The notes: a model not told the origin generated them from the sequence alone. Positions 51,341-62,465 are shown, counted from the first letter of the stretch. The stretch: 64,000 bases of DNA from Plantago major (GCA_026545765.1 CM048841.1:85976636-86040635), one strand, 5' to 3'. Made by a program: numbers and translations.

Positions 51341-52674
51341 TAGTAGCTCCTGTGAAGATTTATAAGACATGGCGAAGCGATGCTTTAGGAAATTCTACAG
51401 AAATGAATGGGAAAGTATATAGTGAACTAATGGTTGTCTGTACCAGCAGTGTTGAGAAAAAATGTTGAATAATTAACCATCATGATAATTTGTGGCTGAG
51501 TTTGAGGTTGTATGTAGTAGATGCAGGGTTGAAATAAGTTATAAGGTGGTTGAGGCGGAATACAGGAACTAGTAGTAATTGCGCCCTAGTAATATAATAA
51601 GATTATTACAAAAAAAAAAAATTGTGGCCGTGTGGAAAGCATTCCACTCAAGTACTGGTGAAACATTTCACCTTTGGTGAATGCCCGTACCAATTTATTG
51701 GTGTAGGTCTCTAGGATTGATCACCGTTGAAACAGTACTGTCTCTGTTTGACTAAATATTTTCTACTTCAAAATTTTATTTCATAGTACACTTTTGTGAG
51801 CAAAGATGCTTACGAGTCTGTATTTGCAAGATTCCCCAATATTGGAGATCCGGAGTTTCATACATAACAGATAAACATTGACAATTTAAAAGAAAAAAGT
51901 GACAATAAGATTTTTTGCTCGTTGACCTGAGATTTAGATATAAATTTTCATTATATAGTTTAATTGAAAATTTTACTATTACGGTTTGAGAATAATTCGT
52001 GGTCAAAATTGAATTTTATTAACTGTAAAAAGTCAAAACTTGACAGCTCTAAAGGACGGATGGAGTATGCAGATGGATTTAGGATTGGTGGTCAGCGATA
52101 GAGTTACGACGGTGGTTTTAGAGAGACATTAAGAAGAAAATGAAAGAAATTGGAAGTAAATTCTAAAAATTGACTTTTATACTAAAATCAGCTTCTGAAT
52201 TTGGATCCGGATTCAATTCATAAAAAACCAACCCGCAATCTAGATCCACGAAAAATGTTAAAATGGGCAAATGTAAAACATAGACAATTTTTTTTTTATG
52301 TTAAACTAAATGGAATTTTAGAATATCACAAGTGGATATTCACTCCAACGGGTCATATCGAATCCGATCCGCTCCATATTTTTGTCCATCTTTCCCTGGA
52401 GTGCTCTTAACTTTCTCCAGTACCAAGAGTCCAAGACCATTCAAACTGACCTCTTACTTCCAAGTAGTTTCCTCCTGCAATTTACAGCCTCCTTTCCTTG
52501 AAAAGAATAACTACCATCTTCAAAGAAAGAACAAATCCCTTCATTTTTTTTGATCAACAAGCCTCACAAACATGCTCAGCACTACCATTTCTTTCATATA
52601 TTTACAAAGGCCTCTTTTCAGTACAAACTGAACCATACTAGCTATAGCCAGTACAGAAATAGTAAGATCATCCA
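51341..52674. other. divergent intergenic region between paralogs A and B
   Basis: Contains the probable MITE at 51738-52065 and the upstream region of paralog B. No further gene is seen. A short poly-A run lies near 51608. Confidence 0.5.
51738..52065. mobile_element. Stowaway-like MITE, about 328 bp, partly decayed
   Basis: The left edge CTGTCTCTGTTTGACTAAAT after TA and the right edge AGCTCTAAAGGACGGATGGAG before TA resemble Stowaway ends. The right half (TTTCATTATATAGTTTAATT, ATTCGTGGTCAAAATTGAAT) resembles the corresponding parts of the MITEs at 10335 and 46181. The left half is interrupted by unrelated sequence. Confidence 0.6.
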
Positions 52675-54945
52675 ATGCCCTGGGATGCAGATGATACAGA
52701 TGTAGAGAGGCAACTCTCTGCACCAGTGCCATATATAGGCATGTATGTTGCAACAGCTTCTCTAATCTGCACACTTGCCATGTCTGCCGACATTTTCTAC
52801 GGAATTCGTCACAAAAAGTATTGGTTCCCTTCCAAATTCTTCTCCCTCAACGCCATGTCCTTAACTCTGCTAGCTGTTTCCTTGAAGCTCCCTGTCGACC
52901 TCACCGCTCGGATGCACACCGTAACCGATCGTCTAGCCAAAGTGAGTAGTGTTGCCTTCATGTCAACTTCCATGGCCAATTTCTTGACTTCTTTAGGCTC
53001 AATGAGCAATCAGGACAGTTTCATGAACGTTACGGCTTTAGGCATACTTGTGATCACGGTTGTTGTGAACGTGTTCATCCAAGTGATGCAACTGCGTTCT
53101 TTTCTTAATGGTAGATTGGCCTTTGTTGAGGAAGTTTTGGTTATTGGATGTATGCTTGTTCTGCTTGTGATGTTTGTGTCTTCTGCTTTGATGCTTGCTT
53201 CTACGAAACGACAGCTGGAAACCAAGTATCATGACATGCATAAATCGGCGATGAAACAGGAGATGGGGGAAATGGGGAAAGGGAAGGTGTTGACAATTGA
53301 TCAGCTGAGGTTGTTGATTAAGAGATATTGGGTGATGGCGGAAACTAGTTCGCCTCAGTTTGTGATTGCTAGGTCTGTGACGTGCACGTCGTCTGGTGTT
53401 GTGAGCCTTCTGGTTCCACTTATTCTGATTGAAGCGCAGATTCGGATGTCGAGGGATTTTAGGATACTAAACCTGGCACATTCTGACTATGGATGGTCGA
53501 CGAAATGGATTCTTCTCGCGCAGACTATTGGAGTGATAGTAGGTACAATAGCGCCTGCATCAAGATGGTTTCTTGCTATAAGGTTGAATCATTGCAGAAA
53601 TGGGTTTAAGAGCTCTTTCACTGTTGAGGAGTATTGGAATCAGAAGATGGTGGACTGGAAGCAGAGGTCGATTTCATTTCAGATTCGACATGTGAAGTCC
53701 AGAAAAGTTCTCCACGATGCGAGAGAACAGATTCTAAGGATCTGTATCTTTTTCCAGTCACTGACAGTTGTGGGTAGCAAACTAGTTCTTCTGATATGTG
53801 TCTGCATAGCAAGTCCACTTGTATCATGCTATGATTTCATTATAAGGTCCATGGCGCAGAAGCGTATTTTTACTGAATCCGGTTCCTCACATTACCGTGA
53901 AGTCTCTGGCAGCACCGGAAGTTCCAAGGTGAAAATTGAGCATTATGTTATGCTCCTTGAAGGCGAGGCGCAGTTGCCAAATGAAACTTTGAGGAATATA
54001 TGCAAAGAGGTGGAGAAGGCTATTGACAGAGGCAAGAAAAAGAAACCACACAGATTGTTTGAACTTCTATACAAATCTTGCAACTTCAATGGAGTGATAG
54101 AATTTGATAATTGTCAAGTTCCGAATCTACACTCTCAAGAAATTCCGTATTGTTGGTCTCTACCGGTTGTCACCTTGACGAGCATAGCCATTGCACTTCC
54201 CCACATCAAGGCAGCACAATGTAAGATGCTGCTACATAGTGTTGCTGAAGGACTGTCATTTGCAAAGCGTATAGATAAGGGTCTAGACAGAAAGGGAAGT
54301 TCTTCAAACATCAGGAAAGCAGCTGATGTTGTCTGGGTTGGAGTCGAGTTACACCACATGTGGCAGGATAAAGATCTTCACGAAACATCTCTTAATGGCA
54401 TTAACTCGAAGGAGGTGTTGCGAGACCTATCTAATAAAGCTGAAGCAACTGTTTTGGAGTTCACTAGAGATGTTAGAGACTGCCTTATGAGAAATCCTCT
54501 CAATTGGCCTGCTAGAGTTATCGCTGCAAATGCAATGTACAGAATCAGCAAAACTTTGCTGATAATCTGTGAAGGTGAAGACATGCAAACAGATGATGAG
54601 TTATTTGACCGAATCTGCGTTATGATTGCAGATATACTGTCAGCATGTCTTAGCAACTTGTCATGTTCTATCACCTCGAGATGTCACAGAACTGCCATAG
54701 AAGAAAGGGAGAAGAGTGTTCAAAAAGCAGCTCTTTTGCTGGGTGAAACTGAAGATGTTCTAGCGCTACTCCAACAACGTGAACTTCCACAATTGACTCC
54801 TGATCAGGCGGCTCATATTGAGGACTGGCGTTCATTGATCAAGCTGGAAATTAGTAAGCAGTGTGAAGATTCTGTTTGTAGGTCTATTATCGATGTACAG
54901 GATTTAGAACCACCAGAAGTGGATATGACTTATGTAACTGACTAA
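52675..54945 (+). CDS. paralog B, unknown plant eight-pass membrane protein, intact
   Basis: A single exon of 756 residues with ATG at 52675 (MPWDADDTDVERQLSAPVPY). About eight hydrophobic segments lie in the first 400 residues: IGMYVATASLICTLAMSADI, LNAMSLTLLAVSLKLPVDLT, VSSVAFMSTSMANFLTSLG, VTALGILVITVVVNVFIQVM, VLVIGCMLVLLVMFVSSALM, SSGVVSLLVPLILIEAQI, WILLAQTIGVIVGTIAPASR and FQSLTVVGSKLVLLICVCIA. The soluble C-terminal half holds the shared blocks CWSLPVVTLTSIAIALPHIK, ADVVWVGVELHHMWQDKDLH, NPLNWPARVIAANAMYRISK and LLGETEDVLALLQQRELPQL. The tail after residue 725 is private to this copy. No named domain or catalytic motif was recognised. Subcellular site and function are unknown. Confidence 0.93.
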   Translation: MPWDADDTDVERQLSAPVPYIGMYVATASLICTLAMSADIFYGIRHKKYWFPSKFFSLNAMSLTLLAVSLKLPVDLTARMHTVTDRLAKVSSVAFMSTSMANFLTSLGSMSNQDSFMNVTALGILVITVVVNVFIQVMQLRSFLNGRLAFVEEVLVIGCMLVLLVMFVSSALMLASTKRQLETKYHDMHKSAMKQEMGEMGKGKVLTIDQLRLLIKRYWVMAETSSPQFVIARSVTCTSSGVVSLLVPLILIEAQIRMSRDFRILNLAHSDYGWSTKWILLAQTIGVIVGTIAPASRWFLAIRLNHCRNGFKSSFTVEEYWNQKMVDWKQRSISFQIRHVKSRKVLHDAREQILRICIFFQSLTVVGSKLVLLICVCIASPLVSCYDFIIRSMAQKRIFTESGSSHYREVSGSTGSSKVKIEHYVMLLEGEAQLPNETLRNICKEVEKAIDRGKKKKPHRLFELLYKSCNFNGVIEFDNCQVPNLHSQEIPYCWSLPVVTLTSIAIALPHIKAAQCKMLLHSVAEGLSFAKRIDKGLDRKGSSSNIRKAADVVWVGVELHHMWQDKDLHETSLNGINSKEVLRDLSNKAEATVLEFTRDVRDCLMRNPLNWPARVIAANAMYRISKTLLIICEGEDMQTDDELFDRICVMIADILSACLSNLSCSITSRCHRTAIEEREKSVQKAALLLGETEDVLALLQQRELPQLTPDQAAHIEDWRSLIKLEISKQCEDSVCRSIIDVQDLEPPEVDMTYVTD

Positions 54946-56687
54946 GGAAATTAGTGTAAAGTATACCATTAGGCCTTCAATTCTTTCAGTGATTTTCTGT
55001 TATGTCTTTGAGTTCTATCTTACTTGATGTCTAAATCTTTCACATCTTCCTCCTGTAACTGGAGCAATAAGTTAGAACAAGACAATTCTTATAAATAATC
55101 CAGTTTTCTTCTAAAGATAAGGAAAAACTTACACCAGCACCCACACAAGTGTTAGGAAAATGCACTACTAACTGGTTTTTTTATAAGACTTACACCTTGC
55201 GCTATTATACTCTTACGATCTAATCAACGTCGTGTTCCCTTTTCTCATGGCATGCCTTATGAATACTAAACAAGTTCAGACAAATGCAGATGAGATATCA
55301 GCATAACTACTCTCATAGTCTCATCTGCTGTCTAATTCAGCTCAATGCAACTAGTCTAAACTGTACTAGTCAAATTCAATTTGGTTAGAAAGTTGGAAAT
55401 TTGTGCATTGGGCTAGAGACAAGATGTACCTGTTTTCCATACCTTTAACTAACGTACACAACTAGGCAAAGTTGACTGACTATTTGCGTGTATAAAATTG
55501 CAAGGATAATATCAACATGACCATATTAATTCTGACCACTTACACATGGATTCTTTACTCCAACTTTGTTTTGTAGGCCCAAAGTTTACCAGAAACTGGT
55601 GTCATCAAGAAATAATTCAACAAACCAGAAGCAGAAAAGGAATCTTAGATCACCAAATTCATCATTAGTATATATAACAGGTATGTTTAGCTAGCATAGT
55701 TTTAAGTTGTAGTGATCATCGTCATAACAATGAATAATTTTAACCCTGTGCCAAGAAAGGACAATTTATATTGTTTCACAAGATAATGTTTTTAAAAGAG
55801 AATGGAACTTTGTTAATAGTAATTTGTCCTTAATCTGAAAGCGTAGGCAAGTTGTAGTTTAGTGCACACAAAAGTCTTGGTTGTGTAGGGCCAAAGTTTA
55901 CCAAATAAACCATATTATGAGGAATGACTAGACAAACCATTATATAGATCAAATTAAGGGATCTTAGAAATATTAGGCCACCAAATATATTAACTATTGT
56001 GTTAATTTGTACTATTATGATGCTTAACCATAGCTTTTGTTGCAATAATTTCACAAATAATTAGGTCATTGCCTCACAGAGAGTATAGCTTCAAACAAAG
56101 AAAGATTGTTCAGGCATATATTTCAAAGCAACAAGTGACAAGTTGAATGAAACTTATGTCCAAAGATTGGCCATACTGCATGTTCTTATCTTGTTAATGT
56201 AAGAAAGATATTTAACTCACTTCTAACAGAGCTACTACTTTAAGAAGAAAATAAAATATCATATCATGCTTTCCATGTTAGCATTAAAATAGGAAAGGGA
56301 AAAAGACAGGAGCAATTATTATTGAGATTTGAGAAGACATGTTAACAAACTATGAACTGGAATAATGGGAGCTAAATTTTAAAATTTCTGCTTTTCACAA
56401 GGTTTGGTTTTGTTTTGTTTTGTTTATCTCTCCAGGTCATGACATGTCAACTATCATAATTCACACTTCAGCTCTTCTGTCTTGTTAGAGAAAAGAGCAC
56501 AATAGTACAGAGATAGATCCTTACAAACACAAATTTGCTTCTTCATGAGAGGCCTAAATTTGCTGACAAATTCTGTTCACAATTCATATATTCTATTCCC
56601 ATCCATGAGACAATAGGCCTCTACTAACTCAACTCCAGTAGTACAACTTGAACAGTTGAACCACTCATATCATCATCCAACAAACAG
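54946..56687. other. intergenic region between paralogs B and C
   Basis: 1.74 kb with the 3' leader of B and the promoter of C. Short frames only. No repeat or element ends recognised. Confidence 0.5.
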
Positions 56688-58907
56688 ATGACCTGGAATA
56701 GCACAAATGAAGATGTGCAGAGGCAACTCTCTGCACCAATGCCATGGATAGGCGTCTACGTCGCAGCAGCATCTCTACTATGCACACTTGCCATGGCGGC
56801 CGACGTTTTATATGGAATACGTCGCAAAAAGTACTGGTTTCCATCCAAGTTTTTCTCTCTCAATGCCATGTCCTTGACTCTGCTGGGTGTCGCAATGAAG
56901 CTTCCGCTCGATCTCACCACTCGGATGTACACGGCAACCGACCGCCTTGCGAAAGTAAGTAGTCTTGCCTTAATGTCTACTTCCATGGCTAATTTCTTGA
57001 CTTCAATTGGGTCCATGAGCAATCAGGACATTCTCATGAACATCACGGCTTTAGGAATACTAGTGATAACTGTCGTAGTGAACGTGTTCATCCAAGTGAT
57101 ACAGATCAATTCTTTCTTAAGTGACAGGCTGGTTTTTGTTGAAGAAATGTTGATTATTGGCTGTATGCTCGTTTTGCTTGTCATGTTTTGTTCTTCCGGT
57201 TTGATGCTTTCCTTCTCGAAACGGTACCTGGAAACTAAGTATCATGAGATGCTAAAGTCTGTTTCGGATGAGGAGCGAATTGAGAGAGGGAGAGTTACTG
57301 CTGAAAAACTGAGGTCATTGGTTAAGAAGCATTGGGTTATGGCTGAAACTAGTTCCCCTCAGTTTGTGATAGCAAGATCTGTGACATGCACGTCGTCTGG
57401 TGTCGTAAGCTTGCTGATACCGCTCATTCTGCTCGAAGCTGAGGTTCGGATGGCGAGGCATTTTAACATATTAAACATGTCATATTCTGAATACGGATGG
57501 TCAACAAAATGGATTCTTATCCTCCAGACTGTTGGAGTTATAATCGGTACAATTGCTCCAGCAGCAAAGTGGTTTGTTGCTATAAGATTCAGGTCTTCGA
57601 ATAATTGCACTGATGGGATTAAGAGTGCCTTCACAGTGGAGGAGTATTGGATTCAGAAGATGGTGGATTGGAAACAAAAGTCGCTATCTTTTCAGGTTCG
57701 ACATCTTAAGAGCCGAAAATTTCTTCATGATACAAGAGGACAAATGCTCAGGTTCTGTATTTTGGTTCAGTCTCTGATTGTTTTGGCCAGCAAACTTTTA
57801 CTTCATGTCTCGGTTTTCATGGCAAGACCATTTGTGGCATGCTTTAACTGCATCGGAAGGTCTACGGTTCAGAAGCGCATCTTTTCAGAATCTGGTTCCT
57901 CACATTACGACGAAGAAGTCCCTGAGCCAGTCGCATATTCAAAGTTAAACATTGGGCATTATGTTCTGCTACTTGAAGGCGAGGCACAGCTACCAACTCA
58001 GACTCTAGAAAATATCTGCAAAGAGGTGGATAAGGTCATTCATAAAGGCATGATGAATAAACCACACAACCTGTTTCAGCTTCTACAGAGATCTTGCAGC
58101 TTCAATGGGGTGGCAGAGTTTGATAGTCATCAAGTTCCTAGTCTACACTCCCAAGAATTTCCATACTGTTGGTCCCTACCTATAGTTACCCTGACAAGCA
58201 TCGCAATTGCACTTCCAAACGTCGAAAAAAGCAAAACTAGCAACTTGCTGAATAGTGTAACAGAAGGACTCTCATTCGCCAAGCATATAGACAAAATCCT
58301 GGACAAAAAGGGAGGTTTATCAAACATTAGAAAAGCATCTGATGTTGTCTGGGTAGGAGTTGAACTGCATCGTATGTGGCAAGATAAAGATCTTCACGAG
58401 TCGTCTCTTAAAGGACTAAACACGAAGGAGGTCTTGCAAGAACTTTCTGATAAAGCTGAAAGGACCGTCTTGGAGTTCATGAGAGATGTCAAAGACTGCC
58501 TCATGCGAAATCCACTGAATTGGCCTGCTAAAGTTATTGCTGCAAATGCAATGTACAGGATCAGTAAAACTTTACTGCTGATCCGTCAGGATGAAGGGGA
58601 GGGCAGATTGTTCGAAAGAATCTCTGTCATGATTGCAGATATATTATCTGCATGTATCACCAATTTACTGCGTGCCATCGCCACAAAGTGTCACCAAACT
58701 GGCATAGAAGATAGAGAGAAAGGTGTGAAGAAAGCTGCGTTTCTGGTGGGTGAAACTGAAGATATCCTAGCACTTCTCCACCAACGCGAACTTCCACAAT
58801 TGACTCCTGATCAGGCAGCTCATATTGACGGGTGGCGCTTACTGGTCAAACCGGAAAACAAGCACAATCAGGATTCCATTTCCAGCTCAATGTACATAGG
58901 ATCATAA
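56688..58907 (+). CDS. paralog C, unknown plant eight-pass membrane protein, intact
   Basis: A single exon of 739 residues with ATG at 56688 (MTWNSTNEDVQRQLSAPMPW). Predicted membrane segments lie at about 20-43, 55-77, 88-108, 119-138, 150-175, 235-252, 274-300 and 355-389. Conserved blocks shared with B and D are KYWFPSKFFSLNAMSLTLL (49-66), VMAETSSPQFVIARSVTCTS (217-236), YGWSTKWIL (269-277), VEEYWIQKMVDWKQ (317-330), CWSLPIVTLTSIAIALP (494-510), SDVVWVGVELHRMWQDKDLH (551-570), NPLNWPAKVIAANAMYRISK (608-627) and the segment 686-717 with GETEDILALLHQRELPQLTP. The 20 C-terminal residues are unlike those of B and D. No signal peptide is evident. Family unknown to me. Confidence 0.93.
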   Translation: MTWNSTNEDVQRQLSAPMPWIGVYVAAASLLCTLAMAADVLYGIRRKKYWFPSKFFSLNAMSLTLLGVAMKLPLDLTTRMYTATDRLAKVSSLALMSTSMANFLTSIGSMSNQDILMNITALGILVITVVVNVFIQVIQINSFLSDRLVFVEEMLIIGCMLVLLVMFCSSGLMLSFSKRYLETKYHEMLKSVSDEERIERGRVTAEKLRSLVKKHWVMAETSSPQFVIARSVTCTSSGVVSLLIPLILLEAEVRMARHFNILNMSYSEYGWSTKWILILQTVGVIIGTIAPAAKWFVAIRFRSSNNCTDGIKSAFTVEEYWIQKMVDWKQKSLSFQVRHLKSRKFLHDTRGQMLRFCILVQSLIVLASKLLLHVSVFMARPFVACFNCIGRSTVQKRIFSESGSSHYDEEVPEPVAYSKLNIGHYVLLLEGEAQLPTQTLENICKEVDKVIHKGMMNKPHNLFQLLQRSCSFNGVAEFDSHQVPSLHSQEFPYCWSLPIVTLTSIAIALPNVEKSKTSNLLNSVTEGLSFAKHIDKILDKKGGLSNIRKASDVVWVGVELHRMWQDKDLHESSLKGLNTKEVLQELSDKAERTVLEFMRDVKDCLMRNPLNWPAKVIAANAMYRISKTLLLIRQDEGEGRLFERISVMIADILSACITNLLRAIATKCHQTGIEDREKGVKKAAFLVGETEDILALLHQRELPQLTPDQAAHIDGWRLLVKPENKHNQDSISSSMYIGS

Positions 58908-60206
58908 ACCAGCAGAATGGCCTTATGCCATTGAAGTGGAGAAATGGCTTTTGTGCTCCAAGGGAGCTGATGTAAAAATTACTATAATGTCTCTGATACT
59001 TGGTTATTAATATGTTATCTAACAGCTCTCTCTACCTTTGGTGCTCAATGTTTTTCCTCACAGTAATCAGTTAAAAAACTTGTGCCAACTTTTTAACCGT
59101 GATCAACCTCAAATGCCAAAGTTCACACTATCAAACCACAAAGTTGGTTAGTCTAAACTAGAAGATTCTTAAGGTCAACCAGTTAGCTTGTCTGAATAAC
59201 TTGTCACCTAATTGCCTGTCTAAGTTAGAGTTGTCTTATTTTCCCATACTGTTTCAGATACGTTTTCCAACTCTAACAGTTTTGATCATACCTATGAACA
59301 CGTTTTCGAAAACGATTACTCTAATAAGAATAAGGAACTATACCTGGCGTAATAACGTCCTTTAAAGAAAACAAAACCTTTGAATAATATCAACATGTAG
59401 TCTTGACTGTCTAACCAGTTTGACTGCTATTACTCTATTAGCTGGTATACCAGCAATCTCTGACTGTCTAACCAGTTTGACATTAGTATCCATTTTCCTC
59501 CTATCTTTTTCCCTAACGCCAAGTTTTACAAATTAATCAATAATATCAAGAAAAGGAAAAAAAAACAAAAACGAACCTGAGGCAGAAAAGGTGATCTTTA
59601 GAATCTTCTTCACCAAATCAACTTCTGAACTGATTAGTATAGCATCTACCTGAAGTTTGTCAAATGAGAATGACTGCTGCAGCTTCTCTTTTCCTGCGCA
59701 GAATATATTCATGGTGGTAAGATTAAACGGATATCACACGCGAAGCTTTTTACCATACATAGATATGAAAAAAGGCGAAAGCCTGAGGAAATAGAAAGTA
59801 GTGATCAGAATAATATGGTCCTTTTCCTGCTGATGTAAAAGATACTCTAAGCTTCATGTGATGCACAGAATGTGAAAGTAAACATAGTTTATTTACCAAA
59901 TACCAATTCATCATATTGACATTCTGAGCTGGAATGGAAGCTAAAATATCCATTTCTTCTCTTTCACGATAGTATGTTGTTTACTCTTTCTCCAATGTTT
60001 AAGACAAGTCAACATTCCAAATTCAGCTTTCAATGTTCCCATCTCCTTTTCAAACAACATTAATGGGAACACACTATAAACAAAGGTCTTCTCAAATGAA
60101 ACACCAAGTTTCTCTCTTTCACTAGTTCCCGTGTTATGACTGCCATCACTATTCTGATGAACACTATCCTTTCTTGTCCAATCTTCTCCATTTCAGTAGA
60201 TTGACA
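58908..60206. other. intergenic region between paralogs C and D
   Basis: 1.3 kb holding the 3' leader of C and the promoter of D. The phrase TGACTGTCTAACCAGTTTGAC occurs twice (about 59404 and 59461), a short local duplication. No gene. Confidence 0.5.
60074..60081 (+). promoter_or_regulatory. probable TATA box of paralog D
   Basis: CTATAAAC lies about 130 bases before the ATG at 60207. This would give a start site near 60105 and a leader of about 100 bases. Confidence 0.45.
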
Positions 60207-62465
60207 ATGAGCACTGACAGAGATGCACAACTGCAGAGGCAACTCGCAGAGCCGTTGCCGTGGATAGGTGTCTATGTTGCCGCAGCATCTCTAATCTGCA
60301 CAGTTGCCATGGCTGCCGATGTATTCCGTGGACTACGTCACAAGAAGTATTGGTTCCCATCTAAGTATTTCTCCCTCAATGCCATGTCCTTGACATTGTT
60401 AGCTGTGGCAATGAAGCTTCCTGTGGATCTTACAACTCGGATGTACACCGTAACCGATCGGCTTGCGAAAGTAAGTAGCCTCGCCTTTATGACAACTTGT
60501 ATGGCTAATTTCTTGACATCTTTAGGATCCATGAGCAATGAGGACATTTTGATGAATGTCACAGCTTTAGGCATACTAGTTGTTACAGTTGTTGTGAACG
60601 TGTTCATCCAAGTTGTTCAGCTGCGTTCTTTTCTGGGAAGTAGACTGGCATTTGCTGAAGAACTATTAGCCATTGGTTGTATGCTCATTCTGCTTGTTGT
60701 GTCTTGTTCATCAGCGTTGATGCTTGCTTTCACCAAGAAGTATCTGGAAACTAAATATCATGAAATGCATAAAACCGCTTTGAGTGAAGAACAAGGGGAG
60801 ATGGGGAGAGTCACAGCTGATAAACTCAGATTATCAGTGAAGAAATACTGGGTGATGGCACAAACTAGCTGCCCACAGTTTGTGATAGCTCGGTCCGTGA
60901 CCTGCGCTTCATCTGGTGTTGTCAGCTTGCTGATTCCTCTCATTCTGATTGAAGCTCTGATTCGAATGTCGATGAATTCATTATGCCACGAGATACTGAG
61001 TATGTCGAATTCCGACTACGGCTGGTCCACCAAATTGATTCTGCTTGTCCAGACGGTCGGAGTGATGGTGGGCACAATCGCCCCAGCATCAAGATTGTTC
61101 ATTGCTATCAGATTTAGGTCCTCAACCAATTCTGATAATGGCATCAAGAGCGCATTCAAGGTTGAGGAATATTGGACTCAGAAGATGGTGGACTGGAAAC
61201 AAAGATCAATTTCTTTTGAAATTCGACATCTGAAGTCCAGACAAATTCTTTACGATACAAGAGCACGGATTCTCAAGTTCTGTATTTTAGTGCAGTTGAT
61301 GATTGTTTTAGCTAGCAAACTTGTCCTCTTTCTCTTTGTCTGCATCGCAAGTCCTTTTGTTTCATGCTTCAACTTCATCAGAAGGTTGAAAATGGACAAG
61401 CGTGTTTTCGCCGAATTCACCTCCTCGTGTAACAAGGACTTGACTGATAATTCCAAGTTAGGCATCGAGTGTTATGTTATGCAGCTTGAAGGCGAGGCGG
61501 AGCTGCCAAAACAAGCTCTTGGGAACATCTGCAAAGAGGTGGATAAAGCCATTCAAAGAGGGAAGATGAGAAAACCACAGAACTTGTTTAAACTTCTGTA
61601 CAAATCTTGCAACTTCAATGGAGTGCTGGAATTTGATAGAGTTCCAAATCTATATTCTCAAGAACTCCCTTACTGTTGGTCTTTGCCTATAGTCACGCTG
61701 ACTAGCATAGCAATTGCACTACCGAATGTCCAAAAAGGGAAGTCCCATTTCTTGTTGAAAAGTGTTACTGAAGGACTCTCCTTCGTCAAGCGTATAGACA
61801 AAGGCCTGGACAGAAAGGGAGGTTTGTCAAATATTAGAAAGGCAGCAGACATTGTCTGGGTAGGCCTCGACCTGCATTGCAAGTGGCAGGACAAAGATCT
61901 GCATGAGATTTCTCGTAATGGTGTAAGCTCAAAGGAGGTACTGCAAGACCTCTCTAACAAAGCCGAAAAGACAGTAGCTGAGTTCAAAGGAGATGTCAAA
62001 GACCACCTGATGAAAAATCCTCTGCATTGGCCTGCTAAGGTAATAGCTGCAGATGCAATGTACAAGATCAGCAGGACACTATTGCAGGTTTGTGATACTG
62101 AAGATGAAACAGATGCCAGATTGTTCGAGCGAATCAGTATCATGATTGCAGATATAATGTCGGCATGTCTTACTAATTTAGCCCGTGTTATTACCATGAA
62201 GTGCCACCGAAGTACCATAGAAGAAATGTATAAAAGTGTACAAAAAGCAGCTCTTTTGCTGGGTGAAACTGAAGATGTTCTTGCACTTCTCCAGCAACGT
62301 GAACTTCCGTGCTTGAATCCTGATCAGGCAGCTTACATAGAGGAGTGGCGTACCTGTATCAAGCTGAATAATAAGAACAGTGAGGAGTATGTTCATACGG
62401 CTAATGTCAATGTACAAACTTTGGAACGAAAAGAAGAGTTTGTAATAATTGAGGTGAAGGAATGA
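60207..62465 (+). CDS. paralog D, unknown plant eight-pass membrane protein, intact
   Basis: A single exon of 752 residues. The ATG at 60207 (MSTDRDAQLQRQLAEPLPWI) is the first in-frame ATG and aligns with the starts of B and C; the frame is open 33 bases further upstream but without an ATG. It has the same eight hydrophobic segments and conserved blocks as B and C: YWFPSKYFSLNAMSLTLLAV, VMAQTSCPQFVIARSVTCAS, YGWSTKLILLVQTVGVMVG, CWSLPIVTLTSIAIALPNVQ, NPLHWPAKVIAADAMYKISR and LLGETEDVLALLQQRELPCL. Differences include a short insertion in the loop before YGWSTK (SMNSLCHEILSMSN) and a lysine/glutamate-rich C-terminus (ERKEEFVIIEVKE). Confidence 0.93.
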   Translation: MSTDRDAQLQRQLAEPLPWIGVYVAAASLICTVAMAADVFRGLRHKKYWFPSKYFSLNAMSLTLLAVAMKLPVDLTTRMYTVTDRLAKVSSLAFMTTCMANFLTSLGSMSNEDILMNVTALGILVVTVVVNVFIQVVQLRSFLGSRLAFAEELLAIGCMLILLVVSCSSALMLAFTKKYLETKYHEMHKTALSEEQGEMGRVTADKLRLSVKKYWVMAQTSCPQFVIARSVTCASSGVVSLLIPLILIEALIRMSMNSLCHEILSMSNSDYGWSTKLILLVQTVGVMVGTIAPASRLFIAIRFRSSTNSDNGIKSAFKVEEYWTQKMVDWKQRSISFEIRHLKSRQILYDTRARILKFCILVQLMIVLASKLVLFLFVCIASPFVSCFNFIRRLKMDKRVFAEFTSSCNKDLTDNSKLGIECYVMQLEGEAELPKQALGNICKEVDKAIQRGKMRKPQNLFKLLYKSCNFNGVLEFDRVPNLYSQELPYCWSLPIVTLTSIAIALPNVQKGKSHFLLKSVTEGLSFVKRIDKGLDRKGGLSNIRKAADIVWVGLDLHCKWQDKDLHEISRNGVSSKEVLQDLSNKAEKTVAEFKGDVKDHLMKNPLHWPAKVIAADAMYKISRTLLQVCDTEDETDARLFERISIMIADIMSACLTNLARVITMKCHRSTIEEMYKSVQKAALLLGETEDVLALLQQRELPCLNPDQAAYIEEWRTCIKLNNKNSEEYVHTANVNVQTLERKEEFVIIEVKE

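Noticed and set aside
52809-53241. Antisense open frames in paralog B (and similar ones in C and D)
   Set aside because: Recur at the same place in every paralog because of the coding sequence on the other strand.
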